A DNA stretch of 64,000 bases. Origin: Blautia hansenii DSM 20583. Its GTDB lineage: Bacteria > Bacillota > Clostridia > Lachnospirales > Lachnospiraceae. Position numbers and translations under genes: made by a program. Each line of letters opens with the position of its first letter. Positions within the stretch are counted from its first letter, which is position 1. Shown here in pieces: positions 29,422 through 38,760 of the stretch. The stretch covers positions 132,501 through 196,500 of the forward strand of contig NZ_CP022413.2 of the NCBI RefSeq assembly GCF_002222595.2, in the 5' to 3' direction. The notes under the pieces are model-generated. The model searched no databases and was not told where the DNA came from. It worked only from the letters and a program-made list of their open reading frames with translations.

Positions 29422-29450
29422 TTGACGAATGTAAAAGAAATGCTTATTAT
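29422..29450 (+). promoter_or_regulatory. Sigma-A promoter of the T-box/brnQ transcript
   Basis: TTGACG (29422-29427) and TATTAT (29445-29450) with a 17-bp spacer, directly before the T-box leader. Confidence 0.7.
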
Positions 29451-29456
29451 AGATTT

Positions 29457-29720
29457 TAAGAAAAAGAGTAAAATTCGTTGATGGGAATAAGTAGCCCTTG
29501 GTGGAATTTACAGAGAGGCAGCGGTTGGTGGAAGCTGTCAAGGAAACCAAAAGGTGAAATCATCCCGGAGAAGTAAGCTGAAATAAGTAGGTACGCCGGA
29601 GTAGAGCCACGTTATAGGTGATACACATTAAATTGATGTGTGAATGAGCCCACGTATTTGTGGGGAATTAAGGTGGTACCACGACGAGAGTTGTCCTTTT
29701 GATAGGGCAACTCTTTTTTA
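29457..29720 (+). promoter_or_regulatory. T-box riboswitch, isoleucine-type, controlling brnQ
   Basis: A leader RNA that binds uncharged tRNA and lets transcription continue when the amino acid is scarce. The T-box sequence AGGTGGTACCACG is at 29671-29683. It is followed by a terminator with arms AGAGTTGTCC and GGGCAACTCT (29687-29714) and a T-run. Stem I includes the AGTA-type bulge region near the 5' end. The likely specifier is ATC, present twice in a row at 29559-29564, immediately before CCCGGAG; either reading specifies isoleucine. This fits the downstream branched-chain amino acid transporter. Confidence 0.9.
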
Positions 29721-29803
29721 TTCTATAGGAAGCTGTGGCCTATGGAATAAAAAAAGCTCACATAAGAGATGTATTTACTCTTAAATACTAAGGAGGATTT
29801 GTA

Positions 29804-31108
29804 ATGAAACTAGGAAAGAAAAAGATGTTACTGGTAAGTTTTATGTTGTTTTCTCTGTTCTTTGGTGCAGGAAATCTGATTTTTCCACCTTTTTTAGGAC
29901 AGAATGCAGGAGAGAAGATGCCACTTGCTATTTTAGGATTTTTGATTACAGCAGTAGCATTGCCAGTATTAGGGGTTATTGTTGTTGCACGTTTTGATGG
30001 ACTGGATAAACTTTCTCAGAAAGTAGGAACTCGTTTTTCTATGATTTTTACTATTTTAATTTATTTGTCCATAGGACCGGGGTTGGGAATTCCTCGTGCA
30101 GCTTCTGTACCTTTTGAGATGGCAGTAGCTCCTTATCTTCCAAAAGAAGCATCGGTTACTATTTGCATGGTGATTTTTTCATTGGTATTTTTTGTTTTGG
30201 CAGCATGGCTGGCTATGACACCGAATAAATTAGTGGAACGTATTGGAAAGTTTTTGACACCTACATTATTGTTACTTTTAGTATTTGTATTTATAAATTA
30301 TGTATTTCGAGGAGAAGTGAATATAGCAACAGCACAGGAAGCTTATGCCGGAAATCCTCTGGCAAAGGGCTTTTTAGAAGGTTATCAGACCATGGATACG
30401 ATTGCCGCATTAAACTTTGGATTGGTGATTGCGACAACGATTACAAGTCTTGGAATTGAGAGTAAAAAGAGTGTTATGAGTTATACCGTTCGTGCCGGTA
30501 TTTTTGCCGGAACGATTTTGTCACTGGTATATTTAATGCTTTCTTATATGGGAATGGGAAGCTCTAACGTATTTCCTATTCAGGAAAATGGTGCTTGGAC
30601 TCTTCGTTGCATTGTAAAACAGTTGTTTGGAGGTCCGGGAGCAGTGCTTCTGGCAGCGATTTTTACGCTGGCATGTCTGACAACCTGTGTGGGACTGATT
30701 ACTTCTATTTCCCAGTATTTTTCCACACTTACAAAGAAGATTTCTTATACACAGTGGGTATTTTTAATTTCCGGTTTTTCATTCCTTGTATGTAATCAGG
30801 GACTGAATACAATTTTAGGATTATCTATTCCGGTATTGAATGCAATTTATCCAATTTCTATTATGTTAATTGTTTTGGGAATTTGTGAGAGATGGATTAA
30901 AAATAATCCGTATATTTATCCATGTACAATTACAGCAGTAGGATGTATTAGTGTAATTTATGTATTAGATGACTTAAAGGTTCCGCTGGGATTTTTAAGT
31001 GACTGGTGTCATGCACTGCCGCTGTATTCTATGGGTCTTGGCTGGGTTGTGATTGCAATCGCAGCAGTGGCACTTACCAGTGTGTTGTATGCTTTTAAGA
31101 AACGTTAA
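29804..31108 (+). CDS. brnQ: BrnQ branched-chain amino acid:cation symporter
   Basis: A 434-residue membrane transporter for leucine, isoleucine and valine. The family signature is at the N-terminus (FSLFFGAGNLIFPPFLGQNAG) and GPGLGIPRAASVPFE follows near 95. About 12 hydrophobic segments span the length, as usual for LIVCS transporters. AAGGAGG precedes the ATG. The T-box leader upstream shows that expression responds to isoleucine-tRNA charging. The gene's end overlaps the convergent TetR gene by 4 bp. Confidence 0.95.
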   Translation: MKLGKKKMLLVSFMLFSLFFGAGNLIFPPFLGQNAGEKMPLAILGFLITAVALPVLGVIVVARFDGLDKLSQKVGTRFSMIFTILIYLSIGPGLGIPRAASVPFEMAVAPYLPKEASVTICMVIFSLVFFVLAAWLAMTPNKLVERIGKFLTPTLLLLLVFVFINYVFRGEVNIATAQEAYAGNPLAKGFLEGYQTMDTIAALNFGLVIATTITSLGIESKKSVMSYTVRAGIFAGTILSLVYLMLSYMGMGSSNVFPIQENGAWTLRCIVKQLFGGPGAVLLAAIFTLACLTTCVGLITSISQYFSTLTKKISYTQWVFLISGFSFLVCNQGLNTILGLSIPVLNAIYPISIMLIVLGICERWIKNNPYIYPCTITAVGCISVIYVLDDLKVPLGFLSDWCHALPLYSMGLGWVVIAIAAVALTSVLYAFKKR

Positions 31109-31707
31109 ACTCTGAATTGTTTGAAAATCCCTTTTATGGACTCATAAAGGGGATTTTTTATTTCTTCCAAAGATATCGGTTGATTAAAAAGAATCGTATT
31201 GTAACTGGTACCGCTTACCAATTCTAAAATCATGTACATCATAACCTCTGGTGTGCGGTAGGTATAGGTGGACTTTGCCAGTAAATCCTCATAAATAGTA
31301 TAAATAGGCGGTATATCTTTGCCGGGAGCAAAGAATAGAGAATTTTTGAAAAATCCCCAGCTTAAATGTTTTGATAATAATTTTACAAGGTTATGGTTTG
31401 CTGCTAACTGGTTCAAAATATTGTCAATGATAAAAAGCACTTGTTCTTCAAAGTCTGTAATACTTTCATGTTTCAGAAGGTCATTATAGGCAATTTGAAA
31501 TACCTGACTGGCCTTATGGCTAATTAAATGATTGCGGATATCGTATTTATCCTTAAAATAAAGGTAAAAAGTACCTTTTGCCACACCTGCCTGATTTACG
31601 ATATCCGAGATAGAAGTTTTGTTAAAACCATTGTTAATAAATAAAGAGAAAGCGGACTCTAAAAGGGAGTCCCTTTTTTGTTGCTTGTTGTTATCAATTT
31701 TACTCAT
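31105..31707 (-). CDS. TetR family transcriptional regulator
   Basis: A 200-residue repressor. The N-terminal DNA-binding domain (about 12-60) shows LLESAFSLFINNGFNKTSISDIVNQAGVAKGTFYLYFKDKYDI, the classic TetR helix-turn-helix. The rest is a helical ligand-binding domain. It is divergent from the MMPL transporter gene 221 bp away, and three palindromes in that gap are its probable operators. A GGAG site lies before the ATG. The inducer is unknown. Confidence 0.93.
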   Translation of the reverse strand: MSKIDNNKQQKRDSLLESAFSLFINNGFNKTSISDIVNQAGVAKGTFYLYFKDKYDIRNHLISHKASQVFQIAYNDLLKHESITDFEEQVLFIIDNILNQLAANHNLVKLLSKHLSWGFFKNSLFFAPGKDIPPIYTIYEDLLAKSTYTYRTPEVMMYMILELVSGTSYNTILFNQPISLEEIKNPLYESIKGIFKQFRV

Positions 31708-31830
31708 TTCTCCAACCCTCTTTTTCCAAAAAACTTAAAGTTCTTGCTCAATTATAGAAATGAAACGGCCAAAAAGTCAAATGAAAAAACAGCTGTAATA
31801 AATTTTCCGCATTTTGCATAAAAATAAAAA

Positions 31831-31911
31831 TGACTTTTAGTCATAAATTATATAAAACATATATTGACTATTAGTCAGTTTTGGAGTATAACAATAAATG
31901 ACCAATAGTCA
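31831..31911. promoter_or_regulatory. Three phased operators over the MMPL promoter
   Basis: Three 13-bp inverted repeats of the form TGAC(T/C)N3TAGTCA stand at 31831-31843, 31865-31877 and 31899-31911. Their starts are exactly 34 bp apart. The middle one overlaps the -35 of a sigma-A promoter, TTGACT (31864-31869) to TATAAC (31887-31892) with a 17-bp spacer. They are the likely binding sites of the adjacent TetR regulator. Confidence 0.8.
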
Positions 31912-31928
31912 TAAAGGGAGGAAAGATC

Positions 31929-34004
31929 ATGCTAAAGTTGGGAAGAAAAATTGTTAAGTTTCGTATTCCAATTTTTATTTTAAGTCTTTTGCTGTTAATT
32001 CCATCAGCAATTGGGTATTTGAATACGAGAGTAAACTATGATGTACTGTATTATTTACCGGATGATATTGAAACTATGAAAGGGCAGGATATTCTGGTAG
32101 ATGAATTTGGTACAGGAGCGTATTCCATGTTTGTCTGTGAAGGCATGGAAAACAAAGATGTGGCTGCTTTAAAGAAAAAAATTGAAAAAGTAGACCATGT
32201 TGCCAAAGTAGTCTGGTATGACAGCTTGTCAGACATCAGTATTCCGGCAGAGATGTTACCGGAAAAAATTAAAAAAGTTTTGTTTGCAGATGACTCAACG
32301 ATGATGTTTATTATTTTTGATACAACAACATCTGCAGATGAAACAATGGATGCAATCGGAGATATTCGTAAGTTGGCAGGAAAACAATGCTTTGTCAGTG
32401 GTATGTCAGCAATTGTTACAGATACAAAAAATCTGGCAGAGTCAGAGGTTGCGGTTTACGTATTGATCGCTGTTGTATTGTCCTGTATTGTTCTGGCACT
32501 TACCATGGAATCTTATTTAATCCCGTTTTTATTTCTGGCGAGTATCGGAATTGCCATAGCCTATAATATGGGAACGAATGTATTCCAAGGAGAGATTTCT
32601 TATATTACAAAAGCTTTGAGTGCAGTACTTCAGCTGGGTGTTACTATGGATTATTCCATTTTCCTGTGGCATAGCTATCAGGAACAGAGAGCACGATTTG
32701 GTGATAATCATAAAGAAGCCATGGCGCAGGCCATTGCAGCTACCATTAAATCTGTTGTAGGAAGTTCTATTACTACAATTGCCGGATTTATTGCTCTTTG
32801 TTTCATGAGCTTTACATTGGGTATGGATTTAGGAGTTGTTATGGCAAAAGGTGTTATCTTCGGAGTAATCTGTTGTGTAACAGTATTGCCTTCCATGATT
32901 ATGATTTTTGATAGAGCATTGGAAAAGACAAAACATCGCCAGCTAATACCGGATTTTCCAAAAGTGCCGGAATTTCTGGTGAAACATCATAAAGCTCTTG
33001 CATTTTTATGTGTAGCGTTGTTTATTCCATTTGCATATTTTCAGGCAAATACAAAAGTTTATTATAATCTGGATTCCAGTTTGCCAAAGGAATTAGAGTC
33101 TATCCAGGCAAATGAAAAGCTTCAGAAAGATTATAATATGGGCGCAGCCCACATGATTTTGCTGGATAATAAAATTTCAGAAAAAGACACCTATAAAATG
33201 ATTGATGAAATGAAAAAGGTTAAAGGTGTAAAAGAAGTATTAGGACTGGAAACAATTATTGGTCCGTCTTTCCCGGAAAGTATGATTCCTGATGATATAA
33301 AAGAAATTTTGAAAAGTGATAATTACGAATTGATGTTAATTACAAATCAGTATCAGACAGCATCAGATGAAGTAAATAAGCAGATTGATGAATTAAATAA
33401 AATTCTGAAAAAGTATGATCCGGCAGGAATGCTGGTAGGTGAAGCACCATGTACTAAGGATTTAATTGAGATTACAGACCATGACTTTAAGGTTGTAAGT
33501 GCAGTTTCAATTTTGGCAGTATTTTTGATTATTTTGTTTGTATTTAAATCTATTTCACTGCCGATTATTTTGGTTTTGGTAATTGAAGGTGCAATTTTTA
33601 TTAACATGGGTATTCCGTATCTGACAGGAACAGAGTTACCTTTTATAGCATCGATTGTAATTGGGACAATTCAGTTAGGAGCAACGGTTGATTATGCTAT
33701 TTTGATGACCAGCAGATATGAGCAGGAACGATGTTTCGGGCATGATAAAAAAACATCCATTAGTATTGCACTGGGAAGCAGTATCAGACCGGTTATGGTA
33801 TCTGCATTCAGTTTCTTCGCAGCTACTTTTGGAGTTGGACTTTATTCTAAGATTGATATGATTAGTTCCTTGTGCCTGCTTATGGCAAGGGGTGCGTTAA
33901 TCAGTATGGCGTCTGTTCTCTTGTTCTTACCGGCAATGTACTGGATTTTTGATGGAGTTATATGTAAAACAAGTAAAAATTTTAGATTAAGAAAACAGAA
34001 ATAG
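31929..34004 (+). CDS. MMPL-family RND transporter
   Basis: A 691-residue efflux protein of the MMPL/hydrophobe-exporter type. Each half has one membrane segment, an external domain and a five-helix bundle. The first bundle has LGVTMDYSIFLWHSYQEQRA near residue 237, and the second has LGATVDYAILMTSRYEQER near 584. These correspond to the conserved GxxxDY proton-relay motif. AGGGAGG precedes the ATG. It is 13 bp before the heptad-repeat protein gene and controlled by TetR-type operators. Substrates are probably lipids or other hydrophobic compounds. Confidence 0.92.
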   Translation: MLKLGRKIVKFRIPIFILSLLLLIPSAIGYLNTRVNYDVLYYLPDDIETMKGQDILVDEFGTGAYSMFVCEGMENKDVAALKKKIEKVDHVAKVVWYDSLSDISIPAEMLPEKIKKVLFADDSTMMFIIFDTTTSADETMDAIGDIRKLAGKQCFVSGMSAIVTDTKNLAESEVAVYVLIAVVLSCIVLALTMESYLIPFLFLASIGIAIAYNMGTNVFQGEISYITKALSAVLQLGVTMDYSIFLWHSYQEQRARFGDNHKEAMAQAIAATIKSVVGSSITTIAGFIALCFMSFTLGMDLGVVMAKGVIFGVICCVTVLPSMIMIFDRALEKTKHRQLIPDFPKVPEFLVKHHKALAFLCVALFIPFAYFQANTKVYYNLDSSLPKELESIQANEKLQKDYNMGAAHMILLDNKISEKDTYKMIDEMKKVKGVKEVLGLETIIGPSFPESMIPDDIKEILKSDNYELMLITNQYQTASDEVNKQIDELNKILKKYDPAGMLVGEAPCTKDLIEITDHDFKVVSAVSILAVFLIILFVFKSISLPIILVLVIEGAIFINMGIPYLTGTELPFIASIVIGTIQLGATVDYAILMTSRYEQERCFGHDKKTSISIALGSSIRPVMVSAFSFFAATFGVGLYSKIDMISSLCLLMARGALISMASVLLFLPAMYWIFDGVICKTSKNFRLRKQK

Positions 34005-34017
34005 GAGGTTTTTTAAT

Positions 34018-36666
34018 ATGAAGAAAAAAAATGTTCAGGCTATGTTGACAGGTATGGCAGTCATGATGTCCGTAATGCTCCCTACAACTTCTGTATTGGC
34101 AGCAGTTCCGGAGAAAGAGCAGACCGTATATGTAAATGCAGATGAAAATGGAAAATCTGAAAATGTGATTGTAAGTAACTGGTTAAAAAATATAGATGGC
34201 GATACACAGCTTACAGATAAAAGTGAATTAAATAATATTCAAAATGTAAAAGGTGATGAAGGATTTAAACAGGGAAGCGACAGCAGTCTTACATGGGATG
34301 CTAATGGAAAAGATATTTATTATCAAGGAGAAACAACAAAGGAACTTCCTGTAGGTGTAAATCTTACTTATTATTTAGATGGAAAGGAAATTCAACCTTC
34401 TGATCTGGCTGGGAAAAGTGGAAAAGTGAAAATTCGTATTGATTATGAAAATAAACAACAGGAAACAGCAGAAGTAAACGGCAATAAAGAAGAAATTTAT
34501 ACACCTTTTATGATGATGACAGCTATGATTTTACCAACAGATGTGTTTACCAACATAGAAATTGAAAATGGTAAGGTGTTATCAGACGGTAACAATAATA
34601 TTGCTGTGGGGTTTGGTTTTCCGGGACTTTCTGACAGTTTGCAGCTTTCTGAAACAGAGGAATTAAAAGATTTGGAAATTCCGGATTTTGTGGAAATCAC
34701 AGCAGATGTAAAAGATTTTGAGTTGTCTATGACAGCAACAGTGGCAACTACAGGACTTTTAGATGAATTAAATCTGGGTGAAATAGACAGTGCAGATGAA
34801 TTAAAGGAAAATATGAATAAGCTTACAGAGTCTTCTACAGCATTAGTGAAAGGAAGCAAAGAATTACAAGACGGTATTTCAAAATTGAATTCTTCTGCAG
34901 ATACTTTTGTAAATGGATTAAATAGCGCTGATAACGGTGCCGGACAGTTAAAAAACGGTATTGATAAGATGAACAGCAGTAAAGGTGAGTTATTAAGCGG
35001 AATTTCTCGTCTGACACAGGGTATGGAAGCTCTGGAAAATGGCGCATCTCAGTTACAGACAGGTGTAGGTTCTTATACAGCAGGTTCTGCGAAATTAGGA
35101 GAAGGTATTGCTAAAACAGCAGAAGGAGCATCTACTTTAAAAGGTGGCATTGATACTCTGAATGAGAAGAAAGAAGCACTGGTTCAGGGAATTGGAAATT
35201 TAAGTACAGGAAGTAAAGATTTGAAAGATGGTGCACAGACATTAAAAGATGGTGTTGCTGCGTATACAGCAGGCGTAGATAAATTAGATAAAGGACTGGG
35301 GTTGTTAAACGGTCAGTTACAGGGAGCACTTGGACAGACAGAGCAGCTTCCGGAAGCAGTTAAGGGAATTGAAGAAGGTTCAAAAGCTCTGATAAGTGGT
35401 GCAGGGCAGTTACAGGAAGGTGCGAAACAGGCTGAGGCCGCTGCAGGAAATATGGAAGCCAGCGTAGGAGCACTTGCACAGGTAGCCGGCGGTGTATCTC
35501 AGGGAGCTGGCAGTGCAGCCGGAATTATCGAAAATTATATTGGCAGTTTAAATGATACCGGTTCTGCCGCAGCCACAGAACAGGCAAAAGCAGCCATTGC
35601 TAAAGAAAATGCAGCAGTCAATGCACAGGCAAATACACAGCAGCGTGCCAATGTAGCAGCAGCACTCTCGGCAGCAGGCTTAACAGAAGAACAGCAACAA
35701 GCAGTTTTAGCAAATCTGGGTAATATTTCCGTAGGCGTTCAGACTTCTGCAAATATTGAAGTTCCTGCAAATACAGGAAATACAGAAGCAGTGGGGCAGT
35801 TGAAGAATATTCAGGCACAGATGGCAGCAGTACAGCAACAGATTGCAGGTACAGATTTAGGAGCAGTACAGGAGCAGATTGGACAGTTAAAGACAGGAGC
35901 GCAGACAGCGGCAGCGGGAGCAGACGAATTGACAAAAGGTGTCACAACCTTTGGGGAAGCTGTAAAACCTCTGGGTGGATTTTCCACAATGGCATCTACT
36001 TTGAAAGAAGCAGTTGCTGCATTAAAAGCAGGCAGTGGAGAATTATGTAAACAAAACAGCGCTTTGAATTCAGGCGCAGCACAGGTTGCAACAGGTTCAC
36101 AGAAAATGCAGGGAGGACTGGATGCGTTATCAGAAGGTGCAACACAGTTAAGTGCAGGTATTGAACAGCTTACACAAGGTGCAGCAGGATTGGAAGAAGG
36201 AACAGCGCAGCTTCAAAGCGGTTCACAGGAATTAAATCAGAATAATGAGCAGCTAAATACAGGAGCGGCGCAGCTTGCAGCCGGAAGTCAGGAGTTGTCA
36301 AAAGGCGGTAATACTTTAAGCCAGGGAGCAGGTGTATTAAGTAATGGCATTGCACAGCTTGCATCAGGAGCTTCTTCCTTAAAAGACGGAACTTCTAAGC
36401 TTGCATCAGGAGGAAAAGAACTAAAATCCGGTGTAACTCAGCTTCAGGACGGCTCAGTAAAATTGGCAGATGGAATGGCAGAATTTGATAAAGAAGGTAT
36501 TCAGAAATTAAGTGATGTTTTAAACGGAGAGTTGCAAACTGTTTTAGACCGTTTGAAAGCCGTGGAGGATGCTGATAAAGCTTATACAGCATTTGACGGA
36601 GCAAGTCAGGACATGAACGGAAAAGTAAAATTTATTATTGAAACAGCAGGAATTGAAAAAGAATAA
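34018..36666 (+). CDS. Secreted heptad-repeat protein (YhgE/Pip-like repeats)
   Basis: An 882-residue exported protein. A signal peptide ends near residue 29 (TTSVLAAV). Residues about 30-245 form a globular domain without a familiar motif. From about 265 to 840 the protein is dominated by heptads of the form xxLxxGxxx (for example ASQLQTGVGSYTAGSAKL), the XXXLXXG repeat of YhgE/Pip proteins, with an Ala/Gln-rich insert near 490-640. Unlike YhgE, no C-terminal membrane domain is present. It would be a long coiled rod on the outer face, possibly assisting the MMPL transporter encoded 13 bp upstream. Confidence 0.82.
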   Translation: MKKKNVQAMLTGMAVMMSVMLPTTSVLAAVPEKEQTVYVNADENGKSENVIVSNWLKNIDGDTQLTDKSELNNIQNVKGDEGFKQGSDSSLTWDANGKDIYYQGETTKELPVGVNLTYYLDGKEIQPSDLAGKSGKVKIRIDYENKQQETAEVNGNKEEIYTPFMMMTAMILPTDVFTNIEIENGKVLSDGNNNIAVGFGFPGLSDSLQLSETEELKDLEIPDFVEITADVKDFELSMTATVATTGLLDELNLGEIDSADELKENMNKLTESSTALVKGSKELQDGISKLNSSADTFVNGLNSADNGAGQLKNGIDKMNSSKGELLSGISRLTQGMEALENGASQLQTGVGSYTAGSAKLGEGIAKTAEGASTLKGGIDTLNEKKEALVQGIGNLSTGSKDLKDGAQTLKDGVAAYTAGVDKLDKGLGLLNGQLQGALGQTEQLPEAVKGIEEGSKALISGAGQLQEGAKQAEAAAGNMEASVGALAQVAGGVSQGAGSAAGIIENYIGSLNDTGSAAATEQAKAAIAKENAAVNAQANTQQRANVAAALSAAGLTEEQQQAVLANLGNISVGVQTSANIEVPANTGNTEAVGQLKNIQAQMAAVQQQIAGTDLGAVQEQIGQLKTGAQTAAAGADELTKGVTTFGEAVKPLGGFSTMASTLKEAVAALKAGSGELCKQNSALNSGAAQVATGSQKMQGGLDALSEGATQLSAGIEQLTQGAAGLEEGTAQLQSGSQELNQNNEQLNTGAAQLAAGSQELSKGGNTLSQGAGVLSNGIAQLASGASSLKDGTSKLASGGKELKSGVTQLQDGSVKLADGMAEFDKEGIQKLSDVLNGELQTVLDRLKAVEDADKAYTAFDGASQDMNGKVKFIIETAGIEKE

Positions 36667-36757
36667 AAACTTTAGAATTAATTTATGCTTTGTTTCTTGT
36701 ATAAGAATAGGTGTGGGGAATATACTGTTAGTACTGATTTTATAGGAGATGAAAAAA

Positions 36758-37462
36758 ATGTATATTGATTATACGTATATTGCGTATGTTCTACCCGCAG
36801 TGCTTTTTGCCATGTGGGCAAGTTCTAAAGTGAACAGTACCTTCCGGAAATATTCCTCACAGTATTCCCTGCGGAATATGACAGGACGGGATGCAGCCAG
36901 AGCAGTATTGGATGCACATGGCTTGTATAATGTGAGGATTGAAAGAGTGGCAGGAAATCTCACAGACCATTATGATCCGAGAAGTAATGTTATCCGGCTT
37001 TCTGACAGTGTATATTCCCAAACCTCTACGGCTGCAATCGGAGTAGCGGCGCATGAGGCAGGACATGCAATTCAGCATGCGCAGGGATATGTACCTATTA
37101 AGCTTAGAAATGCCATTATACCCATTACCAATCTGGGCTCAAAGCTTGCCATGCCTTTGATTTTAGTAGGGCTTTTATTTGCAGGAACAGGTTCTGCAAT
37201 GGGTGAGCTTGCCTATTTGGGAGTGGCGTGCTTTGGCTTGTCTACACTGTTTCAGCTTTTGACATTGCCTACGGAATTTGATGCCAGCAGACGAGCCCTT
37301 CGTGCTATTGAGGGATGTAATATTCTGACGGATACGGAAATCGCAGGCTCCAGAAAGGTGCTGACAGCGGCAGCGCTTACTTATGTGGCGGCGCTTGCTG
37401 TGTCACTGACGCAGCTTTTAAGACTGTTGACTATTGTAAACAGAAGAAACGATAGAGATTGA
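36758..37462 (+). CDS. Zinc metallopeptidase, YugP family
   Basis: A 234-residue membrane metallopeptidase. The ATG at 36758 is preferred: TAGGAG directly abuts the earlier ATG at 36749. An N-terminal membrane segment (about 5-20) is followed by a conserved SQYSLRNMTGRDAARAVLDAHG block. The zinc site HEAGH is at about residues 99-103 in AAHEAGHAIQHAQ. The C-terminal half has two or three further hydrophobic segments, and EFDASRRAL may supply the third ligand. The physiological substrate is unknown. It is followed by its own terminator. Confidence 0.92.
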   Translation: MYIDYTYIAYVLPAVLFAMWASSKVNSTFRKYSSQYSLRNMTGRDAARAVLDAHGLYNVRIERVAGNLTDHYDPRSNVIRLSDSVYSQTSTAAIGVAAHEAGHAIQHAQGYVPIKLRNAIIPITNLGSKLAMPLILVGLLFAGTGSAMGELAYLGVACFGLSTLFQLLTLPTEFDASRRALRAIEGCNILTDTEIAGSRKVLTAAALTYVAALAVSLTQLLRLLTIVNRRNDRD

Positions 37463-37511
37463 TAGGGATTTTATAGCAGGATTTTTTAAATAACTTGCAT
37501 AGAATGATTAA

Positions 37512-37540
37512 GAAAGGTCGCAGAAATGCGGCTTTTTCTT
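37512..37540 (+). terminator. Terminator after yugP-like gene
   Basis: A short stem around the GAAA tetraloop (AAAGGTCGCA/TGCGGCTTT, one bulge) followed by TTCTTTTT. Confidence 0.65.
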
Positions 37541-37609
37541 TTTGCTCATTTCCTTGTGCTATAGGTGGAAATCAGTTAAAATAGAGTGCAGAAAGCAGGT
37601 GAACTAGTC

Positions 37610-38323
37610 ATGGCTAAAACGTATTTATGGATAGAAGACAGAAAAGGAAAAGCAAGTTATACATTTGGGATAAGTTTCATGGAACAACTTTGTCCGGATG
37701 TAATCGTTGAAAGCAAAAAGAACAATAGTGAATTAGTGAAGGCAGTTAAAGCATTACAGGATGCAGAGAATAAGTACATCATTGTTTTTGATAATTCTTT
37801 TGATAATTTGCAGATTGTGATGGAACAGAAATATTAAAAAAAATATGCAGATGAGAAGAAAAATGTTTTTCTGTTGGATATAATTTGTTTTGAGTATATT
37901 CTTTTAGAATTTAAAGAACTAATTGAGTGGATTTATGCTTCGGAAGATGAATTTTTGGAAAAAAGAGCTGGAATGATTGAGGCAAGACATAAACTTGTGC
38001 AAGCTTTACAGAATGATAATCTTGATTATAAGGAAATTCAAGAAATTGTGAAATATGATAAAAATATTGAAGAACATAATATTGAGCAATTAACAGCAAG
38101 GCTTCTGTTTGATTTGACGAGAAATACCGGGTTTGAAGTGTCAAAAGGGGTTCTTGGAGAATGTTGGATAAGGTCTTGTTGCGAATGGGAGAAGCGACAG
38201 GAAGATGACATCTGTGGATTAGATAATAGCAAACTATCTGTGGTTGAGAAAATGAAACGGATTTATGCAGGAAGTTCATTGAAAACACAGTTTCCTAAGG
38301 TTGGATTGGAGGTAGTGGCATGA
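37610..38323 (+). pseudogene. TOPRIM/RloB-like protein split by one in-frame stop codon
   Basis: Two open stretches in the same frame, 37610-37837 and 37838-38323, are separated by a single TAA at 37835-37837. Reading through gives one 237-codon protein with no other interruption, and the sequence after the stop (KKYADEKKNVFLLD) continues naturally. The start MAKTYLWIED is preceded by GCAGGTG. The fold pattern resembles TOPRIM nucleases of the RloB/DUF4435 type: an early Glu in YLWIED, then IIVFDNSFDN with paired Asp, then FLLDIICFEY. A change of TTA (Leu) to TAA would explain the break; a restart at the TTG at 37874 is possible. It could be a decayed gene, stop readthrough or a sequencing error. 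It is first in a tight unit with two further genes. Confidence 0.65.
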
Positions 38324-38760
38324 TAACGATTTTTAAGAACAAGAAGGATATACCTCAGGATAAAGAATATATAGAACTGAATGACATATTTTTTAATCAA
38401 AACACGGCAGCTAAATTAGATGAGAGGGCAGCAAAATATATTAAAATGATAGATTGCTCGGAGTTTCTTAGTAAATATAAAATTCGCTCACGATTTGAAG
38501 ATATTACATTGAATACAGATCAACTTTCCACGGGGTGTAAAACAGTATTGAATGTGTTGTATTTTCCGGACAAGGTGTTTTGCTTAAAAGAATGTGGAAA
38601 TAATGCCTTAGAAATATTGTATAGCTTTGAGCAAGGATATGTGTATAGTGATTATGCAATAATTCCTTTTAATATGGAACATGTAAAGGTTCAGACAAGC
38701 GAATGTAAAGTAATTGAAGATTATGAGGAGTTAAAGGAGTGGTGGGAAAATGAAAAGTAA
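38320..38760 (+). CDS. Uncharacterised protein, DUF4869-like
   Basis: A 146-residue protein overlapping the previous gene by 4 bp (ATGA) and the next by 11 bp. It has no signal or membrane segment. The central LSTGCKTVLNVLYFPDKVFCLKECGNNALEILY segment resembles what I recall of DUF4869 proteins, which have a similar pattern of a Gly-Lys turn followed by a Cys-Gly-Asn element. That match is from memory and weak. No catalytic motif is evident. The tight coupling implies joint function with the TOPRIM-like protein and the small ATPase. Confidence 0.6.
   Translation: MITIFKNKKDIPQDKEYIELNDIFFNQNTAAKLDERAAKYIKMIDCSEFLSKYKIRSRFEDITLNTDQLSTGCKTVLNVLYFPDKVFCLKECGNNALEILYSFEQGYVYSDYAIIPFNMEHVKVQTSECKVIEDYEELKEWWENEK

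Noticed and set aside
31831-31911. Three regularly spaced short repeats considered as a CRISPR array
   Set aside because: The repeats are only 13 bp and palindromic, the intervening 21 bp include a promoter, and no cas gene is near. Operators explain them better.
35618-35935. Minus-strand frame inside the heptad-repeat gene
   Set aside because: It is a Leu/Val-rich mirror of the repetitive plus-strand codons and lacks a ribosome binding site.
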